A stretch of DNA of 64,000 bases from NCBI GenBank assembly GCA_016618085.1, contig JABLTG010000006.1, forward strand, positions 124,001-188,000, read 5' to 3'. A program made the position numbers and the translations under genes. This DNA is from Neovahlkampfia damariscottae. Taxonomy: Eukaryota > Heterolobosea > Selenaionea > Neovahlkampfiida > Neovahlkampfiidae. Within the stretch, counting starts at the first letter, position 1. Each line of letters opens with the position of its first letter. A model generated the notes under the pieces. The model was not told the origin of the DNA. It was given only the letters and a program-made list of their open reading frames with translations, and ran no database searches. Shown here one piece after another: positions 54,457 to 64,000 of the stretch.

Positions 54457-55553
54457 TCAATAATGGCATGTACGGACTGAGCACAAACATTCTGGTATCA
54501 TACTCAATTCATTTTTCATGTTTTCACAAAAAAAATTGAATTTATATTGTCTTCGAACTCGTCTTTCAAAAATATCAAAATGATACCATCCTGCTTGACC
54601 TCCAGCGTGTTGCAATGCTGTTTTATGAATACCATAAATATGATCTAAATGTCCCACAAATGCATTTGGTAAAACAAAAATTCTTTTTTTCTGTGCAGTT
54701 AATTCATACATGTGTGAAACTTTATCATTTCCATAATCAAAAATTGGATCAAATTTTGTCATGTTTACATTTCCAATAGTATAAGGTTCATATAAAATTT
54801 GATATTGAACCTCATATAGTTCTGTTGTTTTCGACCATTTTGAGATATTTGTTGCTCTTTGTGCTGGATGATTAGATAGTAATGGTTTTCCTCTTCTGCA
54901 TTGATCGTAGAAATTTCGAGTTTTACAATATGTTGGTGGACAATTACATTTCCAATGAAAAGTTTGAATAGCTAAAACTGCTTTGTTTTCTTTAATCAAA
55001 TTGAACCATTCAGTTTTGGAAATTTTTATCAGTTCATTTTCAAAGTTTTCACTTGGAATAAAATCTATATCCAAAATAAATACAAATGGTGTTTTAACTG
55101 CTTCCCAAGCAATGTTTCTTAATAGATTTACTGGATATCTAACCATTTTCTCAGTAACTACGATATGTAAATCTACATTTTGAAGAATTTTTGGGTGATT
55201 TTCTTCTAACCACTTCATTGTCACATTTAACTTTTCGAATTTTTTTCTATCATGAATTTTAATTGATACATTTTCTGTTACCTGAATAAGGTGCAACTTA
55301 TTGGACCAGAATATAAATTTGAGAGTATTTCAAGTCTGTCTAGTCTTTCCTCTGAAATTTGTGTAACTATTGTGACCTTTGATAAAAAATTATTTTTGTC
55401 AAAGTTTCTGTTGTAGAATTTTGTGTTGACATGTTTGTGGATTTCTTTGGCGATTGTTTTTGGTTTTATTTTTCTTTTTAAAATTGAAATCCAACCTATA
55501 TTCACTAAAATTATGAATAGAATCATGATACAAATTAAATTATTTGTTTTCAT
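54457..55553 (-). CDS. GT49 glycosyltransferase (LARGE/B4GAT1-like), type II membrane protein
   Basis: Exons (minus) 55553-55282 and 55246-54457; intron 35 bp; 353 residues. Signal anchor near the N-terminus (LICIMILFIILVNIGWISIL). Start of the lumenal domain: KVTIVTQISEERLDRLEILS, YSGPISCTLF. The donor-binding core reads YPVNLLRNIAWEAVKTPFVF then LDIDFIPSENFENEL, with a DxD (DID). Later blocks: VQYQILYEPYTIGN, FDPIFDYGNDKVSHMYEL, AFVGHLDHIYG. This is the family that makes xylosyl-glucuronyl chains in animals; many protists have expanded sets. A frame change at 55280 is explained by the intron, not by damage. Confidence 0.87.
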
Positions 55554-55752
55554 CAATGAAACATCACAACACTTCTGAAAGAGCCTTGAGGTTTTAATTG
55601 GTCAAAAAAATCGGAGAAATAATGACAATGAACTATTCAAATATAATAAAAACAAAAAACAATGACAATATTTCACTTCACTTCAATTACAATTAAATTC
55701 GATTGTTTTAATTGGTCCATTTGATTATTTTTAATTTATTCAACGGTAAACC

Positions 55753-57162
55753 ATGTCCTACTATGACGCAACTCTCACAACTGAATTAGAAAAAGTTGGC
55801 AGAAAATTTTTTGATAAAGATGACATAAAAAGTTGTTTAATATTTTTTGCAAGTTCTTCTTTATTTGAAGATTTGACAGACATTAACGTCAAACCTGAAA
55901 AACCACCAACCTTAGCGCAATTAAAAAAAAAAGTAAAAGACCTTAAAAATCAAGATGCAGATAAAGGAGAATACCTTGATAAATGTTTACCAACACTTGA
56001 AAAACTTCCAGATGGTTATGATAAATATTTCTTAGAGTCACTTTATTCAATTTCAAATTTTCGTACAATGTGGAGAACTTTTGTATCAGCAAGAGTTTTT
56101 GCAGTTTTAGCAAGAGTACCACCTGAAATGAAACAAGGAAAAGATGGAACAAAAAAAAAAAAAGCAGCTTTTAAAGAACCAAAAAAAGAAGATTTAGAAG
56201 TCGCTTTTTCAACTATGCTTACACATTGTTGGAATAGTTCAACTAATTGTCATATGAGAATGGAACAATTACAAGAAAAATATAAAAAAGAAGAACTAAA
56301 TTCATTCTATACCATTCTTCAAAAAGATTTACCAATAAAAAAAGGAGAAGGAGAAAAATATGAAATTGAATTTAAAGAAAAAAAGAAAAATAAAGAAATT
56401 ACAACAAAATTAACATTTGGAGATGATAAAGTATTTGATTTTGATAAAAGACTTTCACAAATGTACACTTATAAAGTTAGATTATTAGATAACATTATAG
56501 CTTACAAAAAAGGAATTACAAAAAAAGAAATTGAAGAACAAAGAGAAGAACAATTGAAATTTTTAGATTTAGCTGAAAAATTAGATCCAAAAAATGTTTT
56601 AATTTCTGACCAAAGAGCTTTTATAAAAATGCAACAAAAAAAGTTTGATGAAGCATATCCATTATTTTCAAAAGAAAATTTAATGATTAAATTAATTCGT
56701 TGTTATTGTTTATTGATGAAAAATTTAACATCAGATGAAGTTTTAAAAGAAGAAATGTTAGAAGCATTAAAATTATATGAAGAAGGTAAAAATACAAATG
56801 AATTATTTGTACCTTCTTTATTTGCTTCATTTAAATTCACTTTACTTTTAGAAATTTTAGCTGGAATTGAAGAAGTTTTCTTTTGGTATTATGAATCAAG
56901 TTTAGATCAAGATTTTGTTTCATTTAAAAGAGATTATAAAATTGCAAAGATTTGTTATAATTGTGGTGAATTAGACATTAAACAAATATCTTTATGCACT
57001 GCTTGTAAAAGATTTTATTTTTGTTCAAAAGAATGTCAAAAAGAAAATTGGAAAGAACATAAAAAATTATGTGTTTATTATAAAAATAATCCAAAAGAAG
57101 AACCAGTTGAAATACCTAAAGTTGAAGATTCAAAAAAAAATTCAAAAAAAAAAAAAAAATAA
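55753..57162 (+). CDS. MYND zinc-finger protein
   Basis: 469 residues, intronless. The C-terminal MYND finger (about 394-440) has Cys/His in order: KICYNCGELD, LCTACKRFYFCSKECQKE, then HKKLCVYY. The N-terminal 390 residues are helical, with TPR-like stretches (LDLAEKLDPKNVLISDQRAF, KKFDEAYPLF) but no SET domain. The C-terminus is Lys-rich (KNSKKKKK). Probably a protein-interaction adaptor; partner unknown. ATTGG at 55711-55715, 38 bp upstream; its stop is 8 bp from the convergent OPT gene. Confidence 0.85.
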   Translation: MSYYDATLTTELEKVGRKFFDKDDIKSCLIFFASSSLFEDLTDINVKPEKPPTLAQLKKKVKDLKNQDADKGEYLDKCLPTLEKLPDGYDKYFLESLYSISNFRTMWRTFVSARVFAVLARVPPEMKQGKDGTKKKKAAFKEPKKEDLEVAFSTMLTHCWNSSTNCHMRMEQLQEKYKKEELNSFYTILQKDLPIKKGEGEKYEIEFKEKKKNKEITTKLTFGDDKVFDFDKRLSQMYTYKVRLLDNIIAYKKGITKKEIEEQREEQLKFLDLAEKLDPKNVLISDQRAFIKMQQKKFDEAYPLFSKENLMIKLIRCYCLLMKNLTSDEVLKEEMLEALKLYEEGKNTNELFVPSLFASFKFTLLLEILAGIEEVFFWYYESSLDQDFVSFKRDYKIAKICYNCGELDIKQISLCTACKRFYFCSKECQKENWKEHKKLCVYYKNNPKEEPVEIPKVEDSKKNSKKKKK

Positions 57163-57170
57163 ATAATTTT

Positions 57171-59192
57171 TTATTCTTGAAATATTGGTTGAATTCTTAA
57201 TAATTTTAAAATTGCGATAACAATACCCATAAGACCTTCACCTGCAACCATACCAGATGATACTGTAAAATAATAAAATTCTGCATTTTCAGGTGCAACT
57301 CTTTTCCAAACAACTAATCCAAATGCACCAAAAAACATTGTGAGTGCTTGTTTTGGTGGTACAATAAATCCAATACCCATTGCTAATGCACTTGGAATAT
57401 ATTGTGCAATATCTTGACGCCACCATCCAATCATTCTATAAGCAGATGCTAAAACAATCCCTAATATTGCTCCAAATAACATTCCATAAGGTGAATGTAA
57501 AGGAAGATGAGAAATACCTTCTGATAAAATAAGTGCAACAGCTTTCCAAGCATGAGCAGCAGGTGCTGGCATTTCATTTCCACCAATTTGATATGCTGAA
57601 TCAAATAATTTATAAATTGGTATACAAACTAAAATTCCAAAAATAATACCAATACATTGTGTAATAAATTGTTTTTTTGCTTGAACTTTTAATAAATGAC
57701 CTGTTTTAAGGTCACCCATCAAATCACCACATTGTGAAGCTCCAGCAGCAACAATACCAGCAGATAATAAATTTGTTGTAATTTGATGTGGTGCAAGTCC
57801 TGCATAAACTAATTGTGTTACTTTACCCATACCTCCAACCGGATTAATATCTGTTTCTCCAACACATCTTTTTTTTTTATTTTTTTTTATTAAATTTACC
57901 TTGTGGCTATGAGACTTAACAAAGCAGAAAGAGGAACTGAAAGTAAAACAAAATAAAATTGAATATGAAAAACAAAATGACCAACAACACTAAGTAAAAT
58001 AGTTGAAAAAATGAGACCTGATATCCACCAATAACTTGGTATACTTCCATCATCGTCTTTGTTTGGATCAACATCAAAAAATTTAAATCCTTGTTTTGTA
58101 ACTTCAGTTAAAAAATGATAAAAACTCATAATGAGTGACCAAAATCCTAATATCATTGATTTTGCTGAAAAGATTAATGTCATGAGTGAATCAGCTGTCA
58201 TAATTGCGACTCCTACCCATAAAATCCATCCTCTCACACCATCAAATTTCATAATATCTCCTGAAACCCAATGATAATATTGAACGATAGGTCCTAATAT
58301 TGCCCATCCTAAAATTCCACCTTAAAGAAAAATGTGAATTGTTTTTTTTTTACCTGAAAGAAGAGAAGCACTTGCTCTCATTCCTGATAACATACCACCT
58401 CCAAGTAATAAAGGATTTAAATATATTACCCAACCCCATTTTACTAAAACAGGAGGCATTGGTGGTCTTTCAAAAAATGGTATAAAATATGAAAATAAAC
58501 TAAAAGCAGCAGTTCCAAGAGCAAAAATAAATAATGCTTTTGATTTTTTAATTGTATCTTCACCATCTGCAAACATAGCTTTAATTGTTTCAGCTGTAAC
58601 AGTTCCAGAAGGAAATCTTAATTTGTCAACTTCAATCATTTGTCGTCTCATTGGAACAGCAAAATAAACACCAAAATATGCAACTGAAATTGCCCACAGA
58701 AATAATTCCCAAATGGTGTATGTATGTCCTAAGAGTTTTAAAGCTGGTATTGAAGCAACAAGACCTCCAGCACTAGCCATAGCACCAACTGCAGAGGCTG
58801 CTGTTGTTGAAATAACAGCTTCTTCTTTTGTGAAAGGAAGGATAGGTCTTATAAGTTTAAATACACCAATTGAGAGAATAGCAGCAAAAATACATCCACC
58901 TTGTGTCCAACCTGTTTTTAAACCAAAGTTGACATTCATTACAGCTACAAGTACACCAATAAGTATACCAGTAAAAAGAGCTCTTGGTGTTAAGTCTTTT
59001 TCTTTGGAAATAAAATCAAATGTGCTTCCAAAATCAAATGGACCACCTTGATCATTTGTGAAGTTTTCATTTTGTTCATCAGTTGAAATTTGTTTATAAC
59101 CTTCACCTGGTTCTTCAACAGTATTTTTAGGTTCAACACCAGAATCAACTAATAATTTAAAAAATGATTCATTTACCTTTCATTTCAGACAT
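57171..59192 (-). CDS. Oligopeptide transporter (OPT) family, YSL-like
   Basis: Exons (minus): 59192-59177 (16 nt), 59148-58354, 58320-57900, 57867-57171; introns 28, 33 and 32 bp; 642 residues, about 14 TM segments. The N-terminus is hydrophilic and acidic, then TPRALFTGILIGVLVAVMNV and NFGLKTGWTQGG. Other OPT hallmarks: KLRFPSGTVTAETIKAMFAD, INPVGGMGKVTQLVYAGLAP (start of this block spans an intron), ASQCGDLMGDLKTGHLLK, YMLFG-like GMLFGAILG. YSL members move metal chelates, other OPTs move oligopeptides or glutathione; I cannot tell which. CCAAT at 59224-59228, 32 bp upstream. Confidence 0.9.
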
Positions 59193-59374
59193 CTTCACTT
59201 CCTACTTTATTGTTTTTTCCTCACCAATAAAAATTTGACCAATAAGAAACTTATTCAAAACATTTTGATTTATCTTCGCAATAATTCAAAGAAACTATTT
59301 GATAACTGAAATAAGTTCATCAATTTTTTTGACCAATTACCAACCGCAAATTTCTTTCCAAACGTGGTTCGAAA
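59193..59374. promoter_or_regulatory. Divergent promoter OPT / VPS9 gene
   Basis: 182 bp with CCAAT at 59224-59228 and again about 15 bp on (GACCAATAAG), plus CCAAT at 59333-59337, 38 bp before the VPS9 ATG. Again each start codon has a box within 40 bp. Confidence 0.5.
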
Positions 59375-60929
59375 ATGGAAGAAAGGTGAGAAAGAAAGAA
59401 TCTAAAATTTGAAATAGTCTTTTTTTGAAAGTATTAAAGAGTAATAAATTCATTCCAGACTACACAGAGGCAACAGAAAAACAAAAAACAATTTTGATAC
59501 CTCCAGATGATGACTTTAATTTATTCATCAAAAATTCACCTTCAAAAATTAAATATTTCATCAGTAAAATATTAAATATTTAAATTTGATTCAAGATTCA
59601 CATATAATATCACCTTCACCATTTTTACTTGGTGAATTCATGAACAAAAATGGACAAATATTACATGAAGAAGAAAAAAAATATGCAACTGGAAAAGGAT
59701 TTAAAAAAAAAATTGAAATCAAAAAAATCAAACAAGAAACATTTTATAATTCAGATTTTGATCCTTTTCAAGTTATCAAAATTGATAAATGTGCTATTGA
59801 AGTAAAACAAAAAAAATTAACCAATTACTTGAAAGGATTATGAAAAATATATTGTCGTAAAAATTGAAAATGAAAAAGAAGATATTTATATGCCAAATTC
59901 GATTGAAGAATTTAATGAATATTTATTTTCAATAGAAAAAATTTTATTTCAAAGTTTAATAAAATATGTTCAAGATTTCAACAAATCATATATTTTATTG
60001 AGTGGATTTAAAACACAAGGAATTGAAAAAATAAATAAGTATTATGAAGAATCAGTTGAAAATTTTACTTTAATTGATGAAAAATTTGAAGAAAAAAAAC
60101 ATTTAGAAATTTTGAAGATTTGTGTTCATAGGTAAAAATCAAAATTTTTAAAAATACTTTGAAAGTGCTTTATTTTATGGTATTTATGATAAATTGATGA
60201 AATTTTATAATTCAATTTTCAAAAATGAAGATGTTGAAATGCATAATTGTATTTATACATTAAAGAATGTAAATTTGAGTCATTTCAAAGTAGAAAAAGA
60301 ATTTATTTGTGATTATTCAGAATCTTCAAATATTTTATCAAAATTGAATAATTTTAAAACGATTTATGAAAAATTGAAATGTTTAGAAAGTTCAATAAAT
60401 GAAATTGATAAAAAATTAAATGAAAAAAGAAGTATATTTGAAATTAAAGATAGAAATATGTTAACTAGTGATGAATTAATTCCAATTTTTGCTTATATCA
60501 TTGTTAAAACAGATTTTAGTACTTTTAGATCAAATTTAGAAATTATGAAAGATTACCAAACTGAAGAAATGTCTTCATCAGAAAAAGGGTATTTATAAAA
60601 AAATGATTGAATATTTTAGTTATTGTTTGACAACACTTGAAGCTGCTTTAGAATTAGTTAAAAACGAAGCAAAGAAAATTGGTATCAAAGTTCGTAAAAA
60701 ACAACCTGAATTGATATTTCAAGAAAAAAAAGAACAACAAGCAACTAAGGTGATTAAAATCAACAAAAAAGAAGATAAAACTACAAACAATCAACCAGAG
60801 AGATTGGAGAAAATACCAACTGCCAAAGAAATGAGAATATCTAAATCCATTTCATTGAGAGGAGCACCATCACAAGATATTGGAGGATTAGTGGATTTAT
60901 TAGATTCTGATGATGATGTTATTGATTGA
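59375..60929 (+). CDS. VPS9-domain protein, candidate Rab5-family GEF
   Basis: Exons: 59375-59385 (11 nt), 59418-59563, 59596-59801, 59836-60131, 60166-60588, 60620-60929; introns 31-34 bp; 463 residues. The VPS9 core lies at about 330-385: MLTSDELIPIFAYIIVKTDF (with the Asp and later Tyr/Thr positions of the GEF site), LEIMKDYQ and SSEKGYCLTTLEAALELV, the last spanning an intron. A helical bundle precedes it (FKTIYEKLKCLESSINEIDK). The first 200 residues show no known domain. The acidic tail (GGLVDLLDSDDDVID) could bind a partner. Homologues are Rabex-5, ANKRD27 and Vps9. Confidence 0.82.
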
Positions 60930-61082
60930 ACTTTTCGGGTGAATAAATATCTACCTTTCTGATTGGTGAACATCATCTATAAATAACGCATTTGTTGTTC
61001 TTTTTTGATTGGACCAAACAGTACAAAAAAAATTCGTCAGACAGTGAGCATTTTCTTTTTGTTCAATTTAACCTTTCAAAAG
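60930..61082 (+). promoter_or_regulatory. Promoter of TMEM131 gene with two ATTGG boxes
   Basis: ATTGG at 60962-60966 and 61008-61012 (TGATTGGACCAAA), the latter 70 bp upstream of the ATG. CTATAAATAA at about 60977-60986 is TATA-like. The tandem genes VPS9 and TMEM131 are separated only by this 153-bp gap. Confidence 0.4.
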
Positions 61083-64000
61083 ATGAGAATTTTTTATCAT
61101 TTGTTACTGCTTATATGTTTCATTTTGCTCTGTATAAGAGGAGAAGTAAGTCTCAAAAGAGACGAATTCTCCGCTTTAAAGAGCGTAAAAGAAACTTATG
61201 TACACAATGAACACGTAATACTTTTAACTCTAAAATTTTAGAAAATACCAAACGAAGAAAAGAAATTTGATGAGTACTTTAGTCAAAAAATATCTGCCTC
61301 CATAAAATCTTTTGAAAAACACCAAAAGAATATAAACAATTTGAATATACCTAAAGGAATAGTTTTTAATCCTGAAAATTTAGATTTTGAAAATAGGTAT
61401 AATCGTGTTACTTTTTGTCTAAGTTTTTTTGAAAGTCCTCTGTGTATACCAACACCACAAAATATTAAAATAACGAATTATGCTAATCAAGATTTTAAAA
61501 TAAAATCAGTTTCAACTGATTCTTTGCATTTTCATCCTAGCATAACGGAAAATACTGTAAAACTAAAAAAAAAAAAATTGAATATTTTAATAGTTAGCAA
61601 AAGCAAATGGAGGAATGGCTTCAATTACAGTTATATTTTTACCAAGAAGTGTTGGTAAAGTAAACGCAATGTTAGTCATTCAAAGCAATTTTGGACCTAT
61701 TGTTTATAACATACGTGGATCTGGAGTACCAAACAAATATAAAGTGAAACCAATACTCGGTATCTTTAAATTTTCAATTCATTTTTAAAAGGTCATAAAT
61801 TACCTGTTGATGTAGATTATCGTCGACCAATTACTTTACATAACCCACATGAAGAAAGTTTAAAAGTTAAAGAAATTTATACAAGTGAAGGATTTTTACT
61901 ATTAAGTTTACCTGATGTATCAAAAAAGAAACATGAAGAAGGTGGTCCTGGAAAACTATGGGAAGTACCACCACATCAAACAAAGACTATCATTTTTTTA
62001 GATTTTCAAGCGAAACAACCAGGAAAGTATCAAGGTTTTATTCATATGCAAACAGAAAAAGATAATTTAATTGTTCATGTTGAATTTATTGTTTCAAAAA
62101 GTGGAGTTCATAGTATTATAGATGAAATTGATTTTGGAACTTTAATTTCACCAACTGAAAGAAGATCAAGAGAAGTTATACTTTTAAATTCATCTCCTTT
62201 ACCAGTTAAAATTTCAGATGTTTATGCTTTAACACAAGATTCACAATTGACTATTGAATTTCAAAAAGGAACATTAGTACAAGGTAAAAAAAAAAAAGAT
62301 GAATTTAAACATTTTTTTTTGTTTTAGGAGCACTTTCAACTGTAGCTACTATTTCATATAGTGGACAACTTGAAGGAAAGTTTAGTGGTAAAATATTATT
62401 TCGTACCAATGATACAAATCCACTTGGTTCACGTATTGAAATACCATATAAATCAAGAGTTATTCATGGAAATTTAGATTATAAAGTGAATACAACAGCA
62501 TTTTATACAGGTGATTTAAAAGATGAAGGAAACTCAATTTTTATTGTAAATAGATTTTCAACACCAATTTTAATTAAGTCTGTTGATATTGAAGATTCAA
62601 ATTTTAAAGTTTTAAATTTTGAAAGTGGAAAAATAATTTCACCAAAGAAGAGTGAAACTATTTTAAAAATTAAATTTACACCAAATACAACAAATTTAAT
62701 ATCCAAAAGTAATTTAATTTTAGAAACGAATATTACAAAATTATATGTACCTCTTTATTATTTTCATGGAAAATTTAAATATTTATCTTATGAAAATGAA
62801 ATTGAAAAATTTGAAAAAGAAATAAAATTAGATTTTGGAATTATTGGTTTAAAAGAGAAAAAGATACATAGATTTTATATTAAAAATCCAAATCCTATTG
62901 CTTTATCTATTGAATCAATAATTATAATGTTAGATGGAAAAGAATCAAAAGAAATAACATTTCAAATTGAAAATGTAGTTGAATTATTTAATAATTCAAT
63001 GGCACTTCCATCAACAAATTTTGCTTCTGCATTAACAGATGAAGATGATTATAGTTATTTATCTGTAAAATTAAACAAAAAGAAATATGATAAAAATCAA
63101 AAAGTTATATTAAAACCTGGTTTTAAAGCATTAGTTCGTATTTCAATTTCAAGTTCAATTGAAAAAGAGCATGAAGGTGAAATTTTAGTTAAATCTTCTT
63201 ATGATACTCTTTCAATTCCATTTCAATTTGTCAGTAGTACAGGTGATTTAAAATTTGATTCAGAATTAAATTTTGGAAAAACTTATCCTGGAAAAACATT
63301 TAAACAAAATATGTTTGTTACAAATACACATAAATATCCAGTTAAAGTAAATCAAATTACATCTTCAGATGATAGAATGATACCTTATCTTGTTAATGAA
63401 CTTTTAGAACCTTCTAAAGAAATATTGATTGGACAAATATTATTTGATGCTTCAAGTATATTTTTTAATAATGGAAAATATTCAATATTTAAAGATTTAC
63501 AATTAATATCAAAAGAAGATTTAAAAAAATTTAAAAAAAGAATGTCACCTTTTAAAGAAAAAGATTCATTTGAAGTAAAATCAAAAATATCTTTACATAC
63601 CAATTTATTATCAAAATATAATTTTCGTGTTTTAGGTGAAATTCAAAAACCATATTTATCAACTTCAAAAATTGATTTTAAACTTGTACATATTGGAACA
63701 GCAATGGCTTATTACGTGCGTGTAAAGAATCCAACAGATTTTCCATTAGAAGTAAAATTATTTTTAGGAGGTGATAATTATACAACATTACGAACAAAAG
63801 AAGATGAAAAACAATTTAGACTTTCAAAAAGATTTCAAACATTATTACCATCCAATACTGTAACAGATCTTGGACCAATTATATTCTCACCAACAAGTTT
63901 AAACAAAATTAATACATTTCTTTATATAAAGAATAATTTAACCATTTTTGAAAAAATACCAATTTTTGGTGAAGGTGGTATTGGTCATGTTGTTTTTAAA
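61083..64000 (+). CDS. TMEM131: TMEM131-family protein (3' end outside window)
   Basis: Exons: 61083-61214, 61242-61396, 61436-61556, 61594-61759, 61792-62283, 62328-64000+; introns 27, 39, 37, 32 and 44 bp; about 913 residues present, frame open to the edge. Signal peptide MRIFYHLLLLICFILLCIRG. Tandem Ig-like (ASPM-SPD-2-Hydin/PapD-like) repeats follow the TMEM131 order: LCIPTPQNIKITN, SVGKVNAMLVIQSN, GVPNKYKVKPILGHKLPVDV, TLHNPHEESLKVKEIY, GKLWEVPPHQTK, IDFGTLISP, KLDFGIIGLKEKKIH. TMEM131 assists export of secretory cargo such as collagen from the ER. The TM segment and cytosolic tail lie beyond the window. The 39-nt intron is stop-free and a multiple of three. Confidence 0.88.

Noticed and set aside
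55240-55300. Apparent frameshift in the GT49 gene
   Set aside because: A 35-bp intron (55247-55281) explains it and keeps the conserved GPIS block.
1-64000. Transposons, LTR or virus-like elements
   Set aside because: No reverse transcriptase, transposase, integrase or capsid-like frame and no long terminal or inverted repeats were seen.
1-64000. tRNA, rRNA or snRNA genes
   Set aside because: No A/B box pair, cloverleaf or conserved snRNA sequence was recognised in the short intergenic regions; a covariance-model scan would be needed to exclude divergent ones.

Overview
The window is nuclear DNA from a unicellular eukaryote with a very compact, AT-rich genome. I find 43 protein-coding genes in 64 kb, about one per 1.5 kb, on both strands. 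Nearly all are split by spliceosomal introns of only about 27-47 bp (GT...AG). The code is standard: TAA, TAG and TGA all end genes. Gene content (WAVE-complex CYFIP, an ADF-homology protein, five heterotrimeric G-alpha subunits, a VPS9 protein, a mitochondrial EF4/GUF1, a Zn2Cys6 factor, GT49, MYND and frizzled-like proteins) suggests a free-living amoeboid or flagellate protist with working mitochondrial translation. I cannot place it firmly; an amoebozoan or heterolobosean is an inference only. I saw no tRNA, rRNA, CRISPR array, transposon, LTR element or viral relic.

Layout. 1-15111: UTP10/HEATR1 (5' end outside the window), CYFIP, a dual-specificity phosphatase, a P5-type ATPase and an unknown membrane protein. 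15166-22631: an alliinase-like PLP enzyme, an EXD2 C-terminal-domain protein without its exonuclease, a coiled-coil pseudo-GTPase, a possible Mdm31-like protein, a COMMD protein, a DNase I-like nuclease, a four-TM protein and an ADF-homology protein. 22861-29501: five G-alpha genes in a row, four on the minus strand and one divergent. 29638-44942: REV1, an MFS transporter, a frizzled-like secreted protein, EPL1-like, NICE-3-like, the divergent pair UTP22(NOL6)/RRP7, RPA2, TTI2-like, SNAPC1 and a coiled-coil protein. 45345-64000: an IPT protein, a RING-BRCT-BRCT (BRCA1-like) protein, GNA1, GUF1, two small proteins, SPCS1, a ubiquitin-Zn2Cys6 fusion, a secretory cyclophilin, a GT49 glycosyltransferase, a MYND protein, an OPT transporter, a VPS9 protein and TMEM131 (3' end outside the window).

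Functional themes. Three SSU-processome factors are present (UTP10, UTP22, RRP7), and the UTP22/RRP7 pair, whose products are known partners, shares a 46-bp promoter. Genome maintenance is represented by REV1, RPA2, BRCA1-like, TTI2-like and the EXD2-like protein. ER and secretory functions are represented by SPCS1, the cyclophilin, GT49 and TMEM131.

The most striking features are: (i) a CCAAT/ATTGG box close upstream of almost every start codon, which looks like a near-universal core promoter element; (ii) a single protein joining a full 76-residue ubiquitin-like domain to a fungal-type Zn2Cys6 DNA-binding cluster; (iii) very short introns together with micro-exons of 4, 7, 11, 11, 16 and 25 nt, each needed for the reading frame. 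All exon coordinates were worked out by hand from splice signals, frame closure (every complete model sums to a multiple of three) and family conservation. No transcript evidence was available.
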